64,000 bases of DNA, taken from NCBI RefSeq assembly GCF_000143415.4, contig NW_003314399.1:263426-327425 (forward strand), read 5' to 3'. The position numbers and the translations under genes are program-made. The stretch is from Selaginella moellendorffii (lineage: Eukaryota > Streptophyta > Lycopodiopsida > Selaginellales > Selaginellaceae). Positions within the stretch are counted from its first letter, which is position 1; the number at the start of each line of letters is the position of its first letter. The notes under the pieces are model-generated. The model had not been told where the DNA came from. It saw only the letters and a list, made by a program, of their open reading frames with translations, and searched no databases. This document shows positions 1 through 10,300 of this stretch, one piece after another.

Positions 1-188
1 AAACGAAAGCGTGTAAATTACTGGCAAGGACCTTTGTTCCGAGTCTCGGCTGGAAGGACTAATAAGTAAAATTGGCCTGGAAGCCGCGACCATAGAATTT
101 TGGAGCGTATTGAATAAACAGCCAGATAAACATTCTTGCCACTTCAAACTCTCAAGCAAGATCCTAAAATTCCTCGGTTTCTTGGGGT

Positions 189-371
189 TTAGGTGCTCTT
201 CTTGCTATTGTGATTGATTGATTGTTTGAAGTGCTTGAGCAAGCGATGGTCTAGCATAGACGATGATTCCCCTGTTTCCAGCTCTTCCTCCCGACAATCA
301 TTGCTTTGATTTGGCGTTGTTTCGCGAAAAATCAAACGTTTTCTCCTCCCGGTCGAAGCAATTCCATCCAT
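189..371 (-). CDS. Small unidentified ORF (60 aa)
   Basis: A 60-codon ATG-initiated frame runs leftward and ends in TAA. It is hydrophilic, with a basic N-terminus, an acidic middle and an Asn/Ser/Lys-rich end; no signal peptide, membrane segment or known motif is visible. It lies divergent to the proline-rich protein gene starting at 629. It could be a real small protein, an upstream ORF, or the first exon of a gene continuing off the left edge. I do not recognise it. Confidence 0.2.
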   Translation of the reverse strand: MDGIASTGRRKRLIFRETTPNQSNDCREEELETGESSSMLDHRLLKHFKQSINHNSKKST

Positions 372-628
372 TTCACGCGAATTTGTCTTTGGAATCGAGT
401 CCCAAAACAGAGCATCTTCGTTTTTAAAATTTAGGGCTCCTCGCTTTAAGTTTGGCGACCAAATGTTCTCTCCCCGTTAACCAAGAAGACACGCATTGCT
501 CGCACGCTGATAGGTTTTTGCGATATCTCTGCGTGGAGAGAAAGAAAGGGGCGATCCCCTCGACTGGTAAGCTCGACATCCATTTCGTTTGTCACGTTTT
601 TGGACTGTTTGCCCGGATTCTCAAACAG

Positions 629-1481
629 ATGGAGCGATTGATTCCATTGCTTCTTCTTTGTCTCCTCATCGGCAATGTAGCATCGATGAAGAAACCCGGA
701 GAGGTAAGGTTCTCTATCCTCTTTGATCCTCTCCTTTTCCTCGCGGAGTTTCTCGACTTAGATCATCAATCATTCTTCGAGTTCTAGCTCAAGAAGATCT
801 CCTTTTGCAAACAACGATCAAGAGTCTCGCTGTCAAGGATTGTAAGATCCATGCCTAGTTAAGATCATGCCTTGATTTCGCTGCTCGCAGCGTGCATTTA
901 TTTTCACGAGCGAGAGAGAGAGAGAGTGATTGAAAACATTGACGACGACTGCTCTTTGAGAGAAACCACTCCCTGGATCATGTGTTTTTGTGCCAGCATT
1001 GATTCTCATTGACATAAAGAAAAGAGTAAAAACTCTCACGAGAAAATCCAACGAAAATGCCCGGTTGACGAGAGGAGCGTAGCGAAGAACCATTTGCTGC
1101 TTTGCTTGATTATCTTTCACTCGACCTCATTTTGCTTTTGAAAATTCGCAGATTGTGGAGGACAAGGAGCTCCTGGACGATGAATTCGATAGCAGCGAGA
1201 GGCAAGACTATCAGCAAGTCGATCCAAAGCCAAAGCTCCAGTCTCCAGTCCAGCCAGGCCCGGTGGAGCATCTCAAGCCTCTTCCACCATTCGGCTCGTC
1301 CCCGCATGCAGCTCCTCCATCTCCACCACCTCGATCGCCGCCACCTCCCACCACCGCCGCTCCGCCACCATCGCCACCGTCCAAGCCCGACAATCCCACT
1401 GTTCCAATCTCCACTGGCTCTTCTTCATCGTTTCCTCCGTCACCTTCTGGAGGCTCGACGATTATCACTCCACCACCTTGA
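629..1481 (+). CDS. Secreted proline-rich protein, 134 aa, 2 exons
   Basis: Exon 1 is 629-703 and exon 2 is 1152-1481, joined in phase 0 across a 448-bp intron (GTAAGG...AG). Exon 1 encodes a textbook signal peptide: MER, a Leu-rich core and a likely cleavage after NVAS. The mature part starts with an acidic stretch (EDKELLDDEF) and becomes a Pro/Ser-rich tail with SPPP, PPPP and PPSPP blocks, ending in ITPPP. Such proteins are usually wall-associated and may be hydroxylated on proline; that is family knowledge. An in-frame upstream ATG at 452 would add a non-secretory leader, so 629 was chosen. The stop is only 76 bp from that of the convergent EGF-like gene. Exact function is unknown. Confidence 0.6.
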
Positions 1482-1557
1482 GAATTCTCTATATTTTTCT
1501 CGAAGTGTTCTAATAACATAGCACCTAGAATATACAAAGAGGAAAAAATGGTATACT

Positions 1558-2474
1558 CTATATGCTCCACAGGAGCAGGGCCAGTGCACCAAAGACGAGA
1601 TTTTTGGCGTGGAATTGCAGTTGTGATCCTGCGCATGACGAGGAAAAATTGGTTTTGTTTTCCCGTTTGGAGAAATAGAAAACTCACCAGCGTTTGTATC
1701 TGACAAAGTGGAGGAGCTGTTGCTGCCTGGCGATGAAGGTGAGGAACTCGGGCCGAGGTTTATTCCAAGCTGGTTGCAATCAGCACCAATGCTACCTAAA
1801 TCGAAAAGAAAAATCGAATTTTTTTTGTTCAAGGACGACATCTATAGAAAACTTACAATCCGCAACGCAAATTCCAGACGGTGAGTTGAGGAGATTTCCG
1901 TAGCCTTCGTAGCACCGGCATGTATAACTATTGTTGCCGTTTTGCTTGATGCAATCGCCTTCACCGCATACCTTGTACGAGCAAGCTGGAAAAAAGAAAA
2001 AAGTATGAAAAGTGAGCAAAACCGAAGAACAAAGGAGTTTTTTTTTTTCTTACGATTGAAGATGTCGAAGCTCGGTGAATTATCATGTGAGGCATCATCT
2101 GCTTTGTTAGTCTTGGCACAACTCATATTGAAATCACCTGCGAGAGAGAAGAAGCAAATCTGAGAAGAACTTGGATGAAATCCAAAACCGGGAGTGAAAA
2201 CGCTTGCTTACACTTCGGGATGGCGCAGCTCAACGCAGACATTCCCAGGATATTGGACCATCCATCCTTGCACACGCACTTCACAGGTGGGAATCCACTC
2301 ACTTCCACACAGTCCCCTTGGATGCAATTGTAATCGTCACAAGCTCCACCATCTACAAATCACATAAGATCATGAGCACACAAAAAGGACTAGCGAAATC
2401 ATACCAGCGAGAAGTGGTGCCCATAGAAATCCAAGAGCCACGATCGCCACGAAGCCCACATACTTGAGCGCCAT
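1558..2474 (-). CDS. EGF-like GPI-anchored surface protein, 200 aa, 6 exons
   Basis: Minus-strand exons 2405-2474, 2212-2352, 2054-2137, 1857-1985, 1688-1795 and 1558-1628 join into one 200-residue frame with canonical splice sites. Residues 1-24 form a signal peptide. Two Cys-rich EGF-like modules follow (CDDYNCIQGDCVE...CVCKDGW and CSYKVCGEGDCIKQ...CRCYEGY), then a Ser-rich linker and a hydrophobic C-terminus (LVFGALALLLWSI) with no cytoplasmic tail, which is the architecture of a GPI-attachment signal. Plants have a small family of such EGF/Notch-like extracellular proteins of unknown role. The lack of a kinase domain separates it from wall-associated kinases. Confidence 0.7.
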
Positions 2475-3317
2475 AGCTGCTTTAAACGAAGAAAAAACTA
2501 CACTCGCAGTAGAAAAAGAGTGACTTTTTATACAAATGCGAAGGACAGTGGAGTCTCCAGCGCAAATCGGGCCCTGCGGAGAACTTTGAGAGCGACCCAC
2601 CGGAGAAAAACTTGGTTCTTTTCAAGCCCAGCTTCTTCTTTCTCGTGGAAACCTATCGATCAAGCAGCAGCCGGGATCATCAAAGACGCGCCCCCGAAAC
2701 AAACTCTCGGAATTTAGCAAAGAGGAGCACACGCACTCGCTCGCGTGTTGATTCATCACTCGCGCTGACATAAATCCGCCCACTGCTGATGTTAACAACA
2801 ACGCGACGCGGATCAAGGACAAACTCCCAGCTCCGCCACGTCACTTGGCCGCCGCCGACGTGGACAATCCCACGGCCCAGATCCTGCTACGTAACCCCAC
2901 CGTGGCGCGCAACCATTCGCTTGAATTCTACCGCGCTACAGGGTGTTTGGTGCGCTGCCATGAATGCGTGTCCAAAGTCAGCACCGTGGATTGACATGGC
3001 AGCATCATCACCGTCCAGTCCCCACATGAGACAGCGATGTGCTTATTTGCTAAGCAGTGAGGAATTTTTTTTTGCTATTGTCCCAATTTCATAAGAACAA
3101 TTGAAATGTTGGAACAATATCGTTATTATTACATGCTTAAGATCATTAATATTGAAGCAAGATTGATTAGCTCTTGGAACACGATTGAAATGGAACAATA
3201 TTATTGAGAGCATTAGGAGTCGTATAAAATCGAGCCACCGAGATAGGATAAGATGGAAAGAGTACAAATAATCGAGAGATTGGTAGAAGATAAGACGATA
3301 TATATCGAAGATGGTCA
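2475..3317. other. Intergenic, no gene recognised
   Basis: Between the EGF-like gene start and the pyroglutamyl peptidase stop. The first half is GC-richer and presumably holds the EGF-like promoter; 3060-3310 is AT-rich. Open frames here lack a credible ATG or family resemblance. No RNA gene was seen. Confidence 0.5.
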
Positions 3318-4271
3318 TCACTGGAGCTCTTGAGCCAAAACCTCCATGAGCGAAGCCACAAACTGCATTTGGACGTCCTCTTCAATTCTAGAGAACAATG
3401 GCACATGTACAAATATACACACAGTCCCGTTGGCGCGAGCGTGCCGCAGCGACTGGTAGTAAACGTAGTTGCACACGAATCGCCCTGCGTCGTCCGACAG
3501 CGTCACCTCGAAGCCTTTGGACGCGAGGCAGCGGACGATCTCGGCCGCTGGCAGCGTCGTCTGTGCCAAGAACAGTTTCGGGAGTGGAAACATCGTCACG
3601 CAAACGCGAGCAAAAACCGGAAACAATCTAAACTTCGTACCTCGCGGGTTGCCGAAAGAGGCCCGTCCTCCGGCGCAATCTGGACCCTCTGGAACCAGCA
3701 AAAGTTTGTATGCGCTCAAGTTTTGTATGGACGAAAGAACAAGCGAAAAGAATAGAACCTGCGGCTGCCATCCCATTTCATCCGGGCAACGGAATGTAGC
3801 TTCGTTGACGGCGCGGCGCTCAATCGCAAATCTCGAAGCTCCACTGTTCACGCCAAAGTGTATCTTCACGAAAGGTAAAAGAACAAAACTATCAGCATAC
3901 ACCGCTTGGATAAATACAAAGGCCACACATAGTAAAAACAAAGAAAAGAGAGAACTGAGAGAACGTACCCAGAGGACTCGACCAGACGATGGATCTGGCT
4001 GCTCGATGAAACTCCCGAGCTTTCTGTGAGCCGAGGACGACGGTGGCGATATCGCAGCATCCAGCAGATCCATAAGAGTCGGGAGAGCACCCTCTCCTGC
4101 CGTCTCCAGGACCGTAGCGCTCTCCAGAGTGAATCCCTGCGGGAGGCCGCCATCCTTGAAGTAGCTCGACAGCCTGCCGACTATAACTTCGGTTGGATTC
4201 TTGGCCACTCCATGGAACTTCTTGAATCCAGTGACGTGAATTCTGGTGACGGGAACTCCCTCCGACCCCAT
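3318..4271 (-). CDS. Pyroglutamyl peptidase I (peptidase C15), 232 aa, 4 exons
   Basis: Exons 3969-4271, 3759-3863, 3641-3688 and 3318-3560, all phase 0, give a 232-residue cytosolic cysteine peptidase that removes N-terminal pyroglutamate from peptides. Diagnostic stretches are HVTGFKKFHGV near the start, FAIERRAVNEATFRCPDE (likely catalytic Glu116), DDAGRFVCNYVYY (nucleophile Cys182) and IFVHVPLF (His204), so all three catalytic positions are present. Length matches plant family members. ATG 4271 is the only in-frame ATG before the first conserved block; an upstream TTG keeps the frame open but is unlikely. The first intron is itself in frame, so an unspliced reading would hide it. Confidence 0.85.
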   Translation of the reverse strand: MGSEGVPVTRIHVTGFKKFHGVAKNPTEVIVGRLSSYFKDGGLPQGFTLESATVLETAGEGALPTLMDLLDAAISPPSSSAHRKLGSFIEQPDPSSGRVLWVRSLSSLFSLFLLCVAFVFIQAVYADSFVLLPFVKIHFGVNSGASRFAIERRAVNEATFRCPDEMGWQPQVLFFSLVLSSIQNLSAYKLLLVPEGPDCAGGRASFGNPRGTKFRLFPVFARVCVTMFPLPKLFLAQTTLPAAEIVRCLASKGFEVTLSDDAGRFVCNYVYYQSLRHARANGTVCIFVHVPLFSRIEEDVQMQFVASLMEVLAQELQ

Positions 4272-4818
4272 TACTTCCTCCAAGCGCTAAAAGACCTGTA
4301 ACAGTAGCTCCACTTTGATCAGAGCTCCATGCCTTGACCGCTTCCAAAAGAGGGCAAGCCTCGGGGCCAAAAGTACCAGAGTTAACGGTTGTCACAAGTA
4401 TGACCGAGCCATCTCCGAATCTGATTCTCTTCCGCTCTGCCTCTTTGGAGCAAGCTTCCAATCCGAGAATAAGCTCCAGCCGCAGCAATCACAGGGAATC
4501 TGTAATAGCCGTGTCGATCATGATCGAAGCACTGTAGCCTGCTTTCCTTTCCTTTTTTATTTCGGCCTTCTTTTTGTGCAGGGGGGACCCCCACTGCCAC
4601 GCCCGAGTACAGGATTCGCAATATGTCACCTCGTTCCGCACCTACTGTAGAAGAGTTGGCTGCCCTTTTAAAAGTCTCGCTCTCTCCTTCTACACGACTG
4701 AGAATGATTGAGGCATAAAAACTGCAGCCCGAACAAAAGCCTGAACAAAAGCCTGCAACCCCGCAATGGTGATGAATGAAGCCGCAAAACACTGACCCGT
4801 CATAGTTGCTCCTAGAAC
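4272..4818 (-). other. Unassigned stretch with coding-like minus-strand pieces
   Basis: Upstream of the peptidase gene and left of the tandem duplication. On the minus strand one frame reads plausibly like protein (for example KRIRFGDGSVILVTTVNSG, about 4360-4430) and another near 4660-4720 reads EGESETFKRAANSS, with possible splice acceptors between. I could not join these into a model or name a family. It may be a decayed gene or 5' exons I failed to resolve. Confidence 0.25.
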
Positions 4819-5608
4819 ATACTCATTCCTTCACCACCAAGTGCTAAATGTGTGAAATGCTCCTGCACCAACATTGGGAGGTGAGTTTCACCACGTAAAC
4901 TATGATTCGCTGCTCAAGTGAAATCCCACAAAGCAAAAAAAAAGTCCAGCTCCATGAATCTTAAATTTCGTCCTTGGCGTACGAAAGTGACCCACACCGA
5001 TCTAGATCAAATCAGACTCTATCTAGTAGAGACCGCACTTGGGCAGCAAAAACGAAAAAAAACATAAAAACAAAAGAATCGAGAGAGCGAGAGAACTTAT
5101 CATGGACGGAAAGAACTTTCCTCGCTAAGCTAGCTTCGCGATAGAAAAGAAAGGAAGTGGAGTCTCTCAGCTCCGACAAAAAACCAGAAAAGAAAACAAA
5201 AAAGCTTTGCTCAAAGAGGATGTCACTGGACACACACATGCGCTGCCACGAGAGAGCATACAAAAACGAAAGCTCCATAATGCGCCTTTCGGCGAGAGGA
5301 GGGCGAAGAAAAGAAGAAGAATGCGCGATGCGCGATGATGCTCTCCCAATCAAGCTAAGAATAAAATCCTACGTACCTCGAGACCGGTAGCGCGATCAAA
5401 TCATCGAACCAAGCTCGAGAATCACCCTCGCATTCGCGGGGCGCGCCCTCGCAACGGCAAAAATCCACACTTGCCCTAAAACACAAGGCATATTCGCTGG
5501 ACCCAGGCATATTCCGTTTAAGCAGGCATATTCTCGAACATTCATTAGAATATTTCATCCTTGGGTTGAGGAATTATTCTATTAAGTTTATCAAAACTTT
5601 GACCTTAT

Positions 5609-6507
5609 TTAGTTCTTCGTTACCAGACGGAGCTGCCCATGCTGGATATCCTTGAAGATGTTAAACGCGGCAGTCCCTGCGAGCGAGCCGTCCACCACCA
5701 AGTCATGGCCGCTCACAAACCTCGACTCATCGCTGGCGAGGAAGAGCGCGGCCTCTGCGATCTCCTCCGGCTCCATCAAGGCCCGGAGATCAAACCCGGG
5801 CTTCCCTGAAAACGCCGCTTGCATCTCAAGCTTGGCCTCCGCAACCGGGACCAAGTTCTCCCAAAACTTCGTCGAGATTTCGGTCACCACCCCGGCCGGA
5901 GAGATGCAGTTCACTCGGACCCCGTGAAAGGCCAGCTCCGAGGCCGCCAACTTTGTGATGCCAACCACGGCGTGCTTGCTGATGGTGTAGGGGTGGAGCG
6001 CGCTGCCAGAGATGATGTGAGCGATGCTGGCCGTGGTGATGATCGAGCCCGAGTTGCGAGGGACCATGACTCTGGCCGCGTGCTTCACTCCGTGAGCGAC
6101 GCCTCTCACGTTGACAGCGAGCACGGCGTCGAGGTCGGACATGTCGAGACGGGCGATGGAGTCGGCCGGCTTGGGGCCCGAGATGATCCCGGCGTTGTTG
6201 AACATGATGCCGAGCGAGCCAAACTTTGAGACGGCCAGGTCCACTGCTGCTGCCACCTGAGACTCCTGAGAGACGTCGCAGTGTGTGTAGTGAGCGCCCG
6301 TCTCGGCGGCCAGCGCCTCGCCGCGGCTGTCTTGGACGTCGGCAATGATAACTTCCGCTCCATGAGCTCTGAATTTCTTGACCGTGGCTGCGCCGATACC
6401 CGAAGCACCACCGGTGACGAGTGCCACTTTCCCTTGGATCCTGGAAATGCTATTACGTTAGAAAGCATAAGAGGAGAAGAAACTAGTAAATGTAACCTGG
6501 AAAGCAT
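5609..6507 (-). CDS. SDR110C-type short-chain dehydrogenase, copy A, 280 aa
   Basis: Exon 1 is only 11 nt (6497-6507, ATG plus three codons) and exon 2 is 5609-6440. The 280-residue product is a classical NAD(P)(H)-dependent dehydrogenase/reductase. It has the Rossmann motif TGGASGIG (13-20), Asp38 after beta-2 (suggesting NAD preference), NNAG (85-88), Ser142 and the catalytic YTISK (Tyr155, Lys159). Overall style matches the plant SDR110C group (secoisolariciresinol dehydrogenase, ABA2 and momilactone synthase relatives); the substrate cannot be told from sequence. It is a near-twin of copy B; differences include Leu versus Ser after GITK, and one Arg fewer in the DLRALMEPEE region. The start is fixed by conservation of the tiny exon in both copies. 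Confidence 0.85.
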
Positions 6508-6647
6508 TGTGGGATCTTGCAACACGAGTAGCAAGGCAGCACTGCTCAAGTATTCAAGCCTGTTGCAACGAGACAAAGTCAAAGTCAGACCGCTCGAGGC
6601 CTGGACCTCTCGTGCGTCGGTATCCTCAGAGCTCTTAGTTGATTCAC

Positions 6648-6970
6648 TTATCTGCCCGAGGTCCGTTGATTCACTCTTTGGGCCGTCGGCGGCAATCTTT
6701 CGGAAGGACCCAGCGTCAGTGCCACCCCCGTTTCGTTCTCGATCTGTCTCTTAAGCTGCTGGAGGATTCTGATCTGATTAAGCTTCTCGGGGGATAGTCT
6801 GTCCCAGTAGATTCCTACACACAACAGACAAACTGCATCGATCTTTCAACATGCGCCAAACTTTCTCACCTGTAGGCTTTGGAATGGTTGTGTCTGTAAA
6901 TATAACTTGCGTAGGGGTGCAAATTACGTCCACTGGGACGTCGTGTATAAGCAGCTTGTCCGCTTGAATC
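6648..6970 (-). pseudogene. Orphan 3' fragment of 5-FCL-like gene (duplication by-product)
   Basis: This matches the last two exons of the full gene at 8768-10171: final exon 6648-6814, then intron, then part of the penultimate exon up to the duplication junction at 6970. Upstream exons are absent; past the junction the frame runs into unrelated sequence that opens the next unit. No frame break is seen in the retained part, so the copy is young, but it lacks the catalytic-fold N-terminal two thirds and should not be functional. Confidence 0.8.
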
Positions 6971-9090
6971 ATACTCATTCCTTCACCACCAAGTGCTAAA
7001 TGTGTGAAATGCTCCTGCACGAACATTGGGAGGTGAGTTTCACCACGTAAACTCTGATTCGCTGCTCAAGTGAAATCCCACAAAGCAAAAAAGAAGTCCA
7101 GCTCCATGCAGCTCAAGAATCTTAAATTTCGTCCTTGGCGTACGAAAGTGACCCACACCGATCTAGATCAAATCAGACTCTATCTAGTAGAGACCGCACT
7201 TGGGCAGCAAAAACGAAAAAAAACATAAAAACAAAAGAATCGAAAGAGCGAGAGAACTTTCCTCGCTAAGCTAGCTTCGCGATAGAGAAGAAAGGAAGTG
7301 GAGTCTCTCAGCTCCGACAAAAAACCAGAAAAGAAAACAAAAAAGCTTTGCTCGAAGAGGACGTCACTGGACACACACATGCGCTGCCACGAGAGAGCAT
7401 ACAAAAACGAAAGCTCCTTTCGGCGAGAGGGGGGCGAAAAAAAGAAGAAGAATGCGCGATGCGCGATGATGCTCTCCCAATCAAGCTAAGAATCAAATCC
7501 TACGTACCTCGAGACCGGTAGCGCGATCAAATCATCGACCCAAGCTCGAGAATCACCCTCGCATTCGCGGGGCGCGCCCTCGCAACGGCAAAAATCCACA
7601 CTTGCCCTAAAACACAAGGCATATTCGCTGGACCCAGGGCATATTCTGTTTAAGCAGGCATATTCTCGAACATTCATTAGAATATTCTATTCTTGGAATA
7701 GTCGAATTGTTTTAGAGCTCACTCTAGTTCTTCGTTACCAGACGCAGCTGCCCATGCTGGATATCCTTGAAGATGTTAAACGCGGCAGTCCCTGTGAGCG
7801 AGCCGTCCACCACCAAGTCATGGCCGCTCACAAACCTCGACTCATCGCTGGCGAGGAAGAGCGCGGCCTCTGCGATCTCCTCCGGCTCCATCAAGGCCCG
7901 CCGGAGATCAAACCCGGGCTTCCCTGCAAACGCCGCTTGCGTGCCAAGCTTGGCCTCCGCAACCGGCACCAAGTTCTCCCAAAACTTCGTCACGATTTCG
8001 GTCACCACCCCGGCCGGAGAGATGCAGTTCACTCGGACCCCGTGAAAGGCCAGCTCCGAGGCCGCCGACTTTGTGATGCCAACCACGGCGTGCTTGCTGA
8101 TGGTGTAGGGGTGGAGCGCGCTGCCGGAGATGATGTGAGCGACGCTGGCCGTGGAGATGATCGAGCCCGAGTTGCGAGGGACCATGACTCTGGCCGCGTG
8201 CTTCACTCCGTGAGCGACGCCTCTCACGTTGACAGCGAGCACGGCGTCGAGGTCGGACATGTCGAGACGGGCGATGGAGTCGGCCGGCTTGGGGCCCGAG
8301 ATGATCCCGGCGTTGTTGAACATGATGCCGAGCGAGCCAAACTTTGAGACGGCCAGGTCCACTGCTGCTGCCACCTGAGACTCTTGAGAGACGTCGCAGT
8401 GTGTGTAGTGAGCGCCCGTCTCGGCCGCCAGCGCCTTGCCGCGGCTGTCTTGGACGTCGGCAATGATAACTTCCGCTCCATGAGCTCTGAATTTCTTGAC
8501 CGTGGCTGCGCCGATACCGGAAGCACCACCGGTGATGAGTGCCACTTTCCCTTGGATCCTGGAAATGCTATTATGTTAGAAAGCATAAGAGGAGAAGAAA
8601 TTAGTAAATCTAACCTGGAAAGCATTGTTGGGATCTTGCAACACGAGTAGCAAGGCAGCACTGCTCAAGTATTAAAGCCTATTGCAACGAGACAAAGTCA
8701 TCGTCAGACCCGCTCGAGGCCTTGACCTCTCGTGCGTCGGTATCCTCAGAGCTCCTAGTTGATTCACTTATCTGCCCGAGGTCCGTTGATTCACTCTTTG
8801 GGCCGTCGGCGGCAATCTTTCGGAAGGACCCAGCGTCAGTGCCACCCCCGTTTCGTTCTCGATCTGTCTCTTAAGCTGCTGGAGGATTCTGATCTGATTA
8901 AGCTTCTCAGGGGATAGTCTGTCCCAGTAGATTCCTACACACAGCAGACAAACTGCATCGATCTTTTAACATGCGCCAAACTTTCTCACCTGTAGGCTTT
9001 GGAATGGTTGTGTTTGTAAATATAACTTGCGTAGGGGTGCAAATTACATCCACTGGGACGTCGTGTATAAGCAGCTTGTCCGATTGAATC
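6971..9090. repeat. Tandem duplication, right unit (about 2.12 kb)
   Basis: Second copy of the 4819-6970 unit in the same orientation. Its right border falls inside the sixth exon of the cyclo-ligase-like gene, so this copy keeps continuity with the complete gene to the right. That makes the right junction the ancestral one and the 6970/6971 join the new breakpoint. Confidence 0.9.
7724..8625 (-). CDS. SDR110C-type short-chain dehydrogenase, copy B, 281 aa
   Basis: Same structure as copy A: 11-nt exon 1 (8615-8625) and exon 2 (7724-8558). All SDR motifs are intact (TGGASGIG, NNAG, Ser142, YTISK). About ten residues differ from copy A, including Val-to-Ile before TGG, Glu-to-Lys in the loop after ADVQD, Ile/Thr to Ile/Ser before the catalytic serine region, and an extra Arg in DLRRALMEPEE. 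Both copies look functional. The upstream 5' region is also duplicated, so both may share promoter elements. The substrate is unknown. Confidence 0.85.
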
Positions 9091-10171
9091 TCGTCAACGA
9101 GTTGCTTGTCATGCACTGCTAGAAACAGTGAGAAAAGATTGACAGCAGGATATTGATGCATCTACCTGTGGTAACAATCAAAGTTGAATCGTCTATCGCT
9201 CCCATAAACCGGAGCATCCCATATTCCAACTCCGCGAATCCCTTACAAGACAAGACAAGAAACGTTGATATGCGTTAGTCAAAAAAACATTGGAGACATA
9301 CCTCGCCTTTACCAAGACGAGCACCAGTTTTTGGATCCACAGCAACGGAGCCGATCACAATGAGATCCACTTTGAGCTTCGCATCAAGCCCCAACGGCTT
9401 CCCAAACTTCCGAAAGCCTACACACAGTTGAGTAGCGCGCAAGTGCATATTTATATTGAGCGGGCTACCTGTTTGTGTGACAGCCTCCCTCATGTCTCTA
9501 TCGTTCATACTTGCTGGATCCAGCATGGAGAAGAAACCAGTTCTAAGGCGTGGTTGCGGTACGAGCAACTTTTTCATGCCTGTCAGAGATAGATTACGAT
9601 TTTGAGTATACATAAGGCGAAAGTCATCAATCATACCTCTCAGGGTCATGTATCGCACTGGTTTTTGCGGTGTGTCCGGATTCACCTTGACACACTTCGC
9701 ATCTTCAAAGACTGGCATCTTCCGCAGCTGATTTAGAAATGGGAAAGTAGAAAAAGTCGGCAATCCGAAATACAAAAAAGAAAAGATAAAGACTTTTACC
9801 TTGTCTGCCGCAAGCTCAGCCCCTTGAAAATTTGGAATCCTGTGATGAACTGGTCTTGGCATCTTTGCAATGTCTTCGGCTTCCAGCAAATCCCACACCC
9901 GCTTCCTTATCTGCCATTTCCATGCGCCAGGCCTGTCGTCAGCCTGGCTCTGTTCAGCCACGACTTTCATGGCCTCTCGTGCCTCAGAATCCAGTCTCTT
10001 GCGCTCGGCCTCGGCTTGAGCGTCCACATCGGGGGCTGAATCCGAACGAAGTCTAGCTCGACTCCTTGAGGCTGGCTTGGAAACTACCCACGCCTGATGA
10101 ATCCTTGAACCCAAATTCATTACCCGAGGATAGAAAATGCTGCTCGGAGCCCCTCTCAACGTAGCATCCAT
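8768..10171 (-). CDS. 5-formyltetrahydrofolate cyclo-ligase-like protein (MTHFSD/COG0212 type), 353 aa
   Basis: Seven exons (9800-10171, 9637-9727, 9469-9579, 9302-9417, 9166-9241, 8990-9118, 8768-8934) join cleanly into 353 residues. The N-terminal segment (about 1-60) is Ala/Ser/Arg-rich and transit-peptide-like. The core has [71 protein letters not shown] and [11 protein letters not shown]. These are blocks of the 5-FCL-like family related to animal MTHFSD. In plants this family lacks classical 5-FCL activity and has been linked to thiamin metabolism; that is literature knowledge. The start is the first ATG, with M-D-A following. The neighbouring aquaporin stop lies 130 bp upstream, same strand. 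Confidence 0.8.
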
Positions 10172-10300
10172 TGCGTTTTGTACAGCCCTACCGTGCAAGT
10201 AAAAAGAATGGTTTCCAGGTCCCAGAAATCTTACCTCGATTACGTGTGCTCTTTACAAGGTTGAACGCTAGTACTAGGATATTCACATACTTTGTGTAGT

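Larger units (their letters stand above)
4819..6970. repeat. Tandem duplication, left unit (about 2.15 kb)
   Basis: This segment and 6971-9090 are direct, head-to-tail copies. Both begin with the same ATACTCATTCCTTCACC run and end in GCAGCTTGTCCG/ATTGAATC. Each carries one SDR gene plus the last part of the cyclo-ligase-like gene. The left unit contains about 20 bp near 5100 and about 10 bp near 5276 that the right unit lacks. About 600 bp downstream of the SDR gene in each copy has no gene I can support; it contains three GGCATATTC words in a row (5488-5532; 7618-7662). Confidence 0.9.

Noticed and set aside
1211-1687. Gly-rich frame antisense to the proline-rich gene
   Set aside because: Antisense shadow of the CCACCxCC-rich exon; the real minus gene in this area uses another frame with consistent splice sites.
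2622-2822. Small secreted-looking minus frame
   Set aside because: Begins with TTG rather than ATG and lies in the likely promoter of the EGF-like gene.
5012-5560. Open frames downstream of both SDR genes, present in both duplicate units
   Set aside because: Conserved only because the duplication is recent; rich in Phe/Ser from poly-pyrimidine DNA and differing by frame-shifting indels between units.
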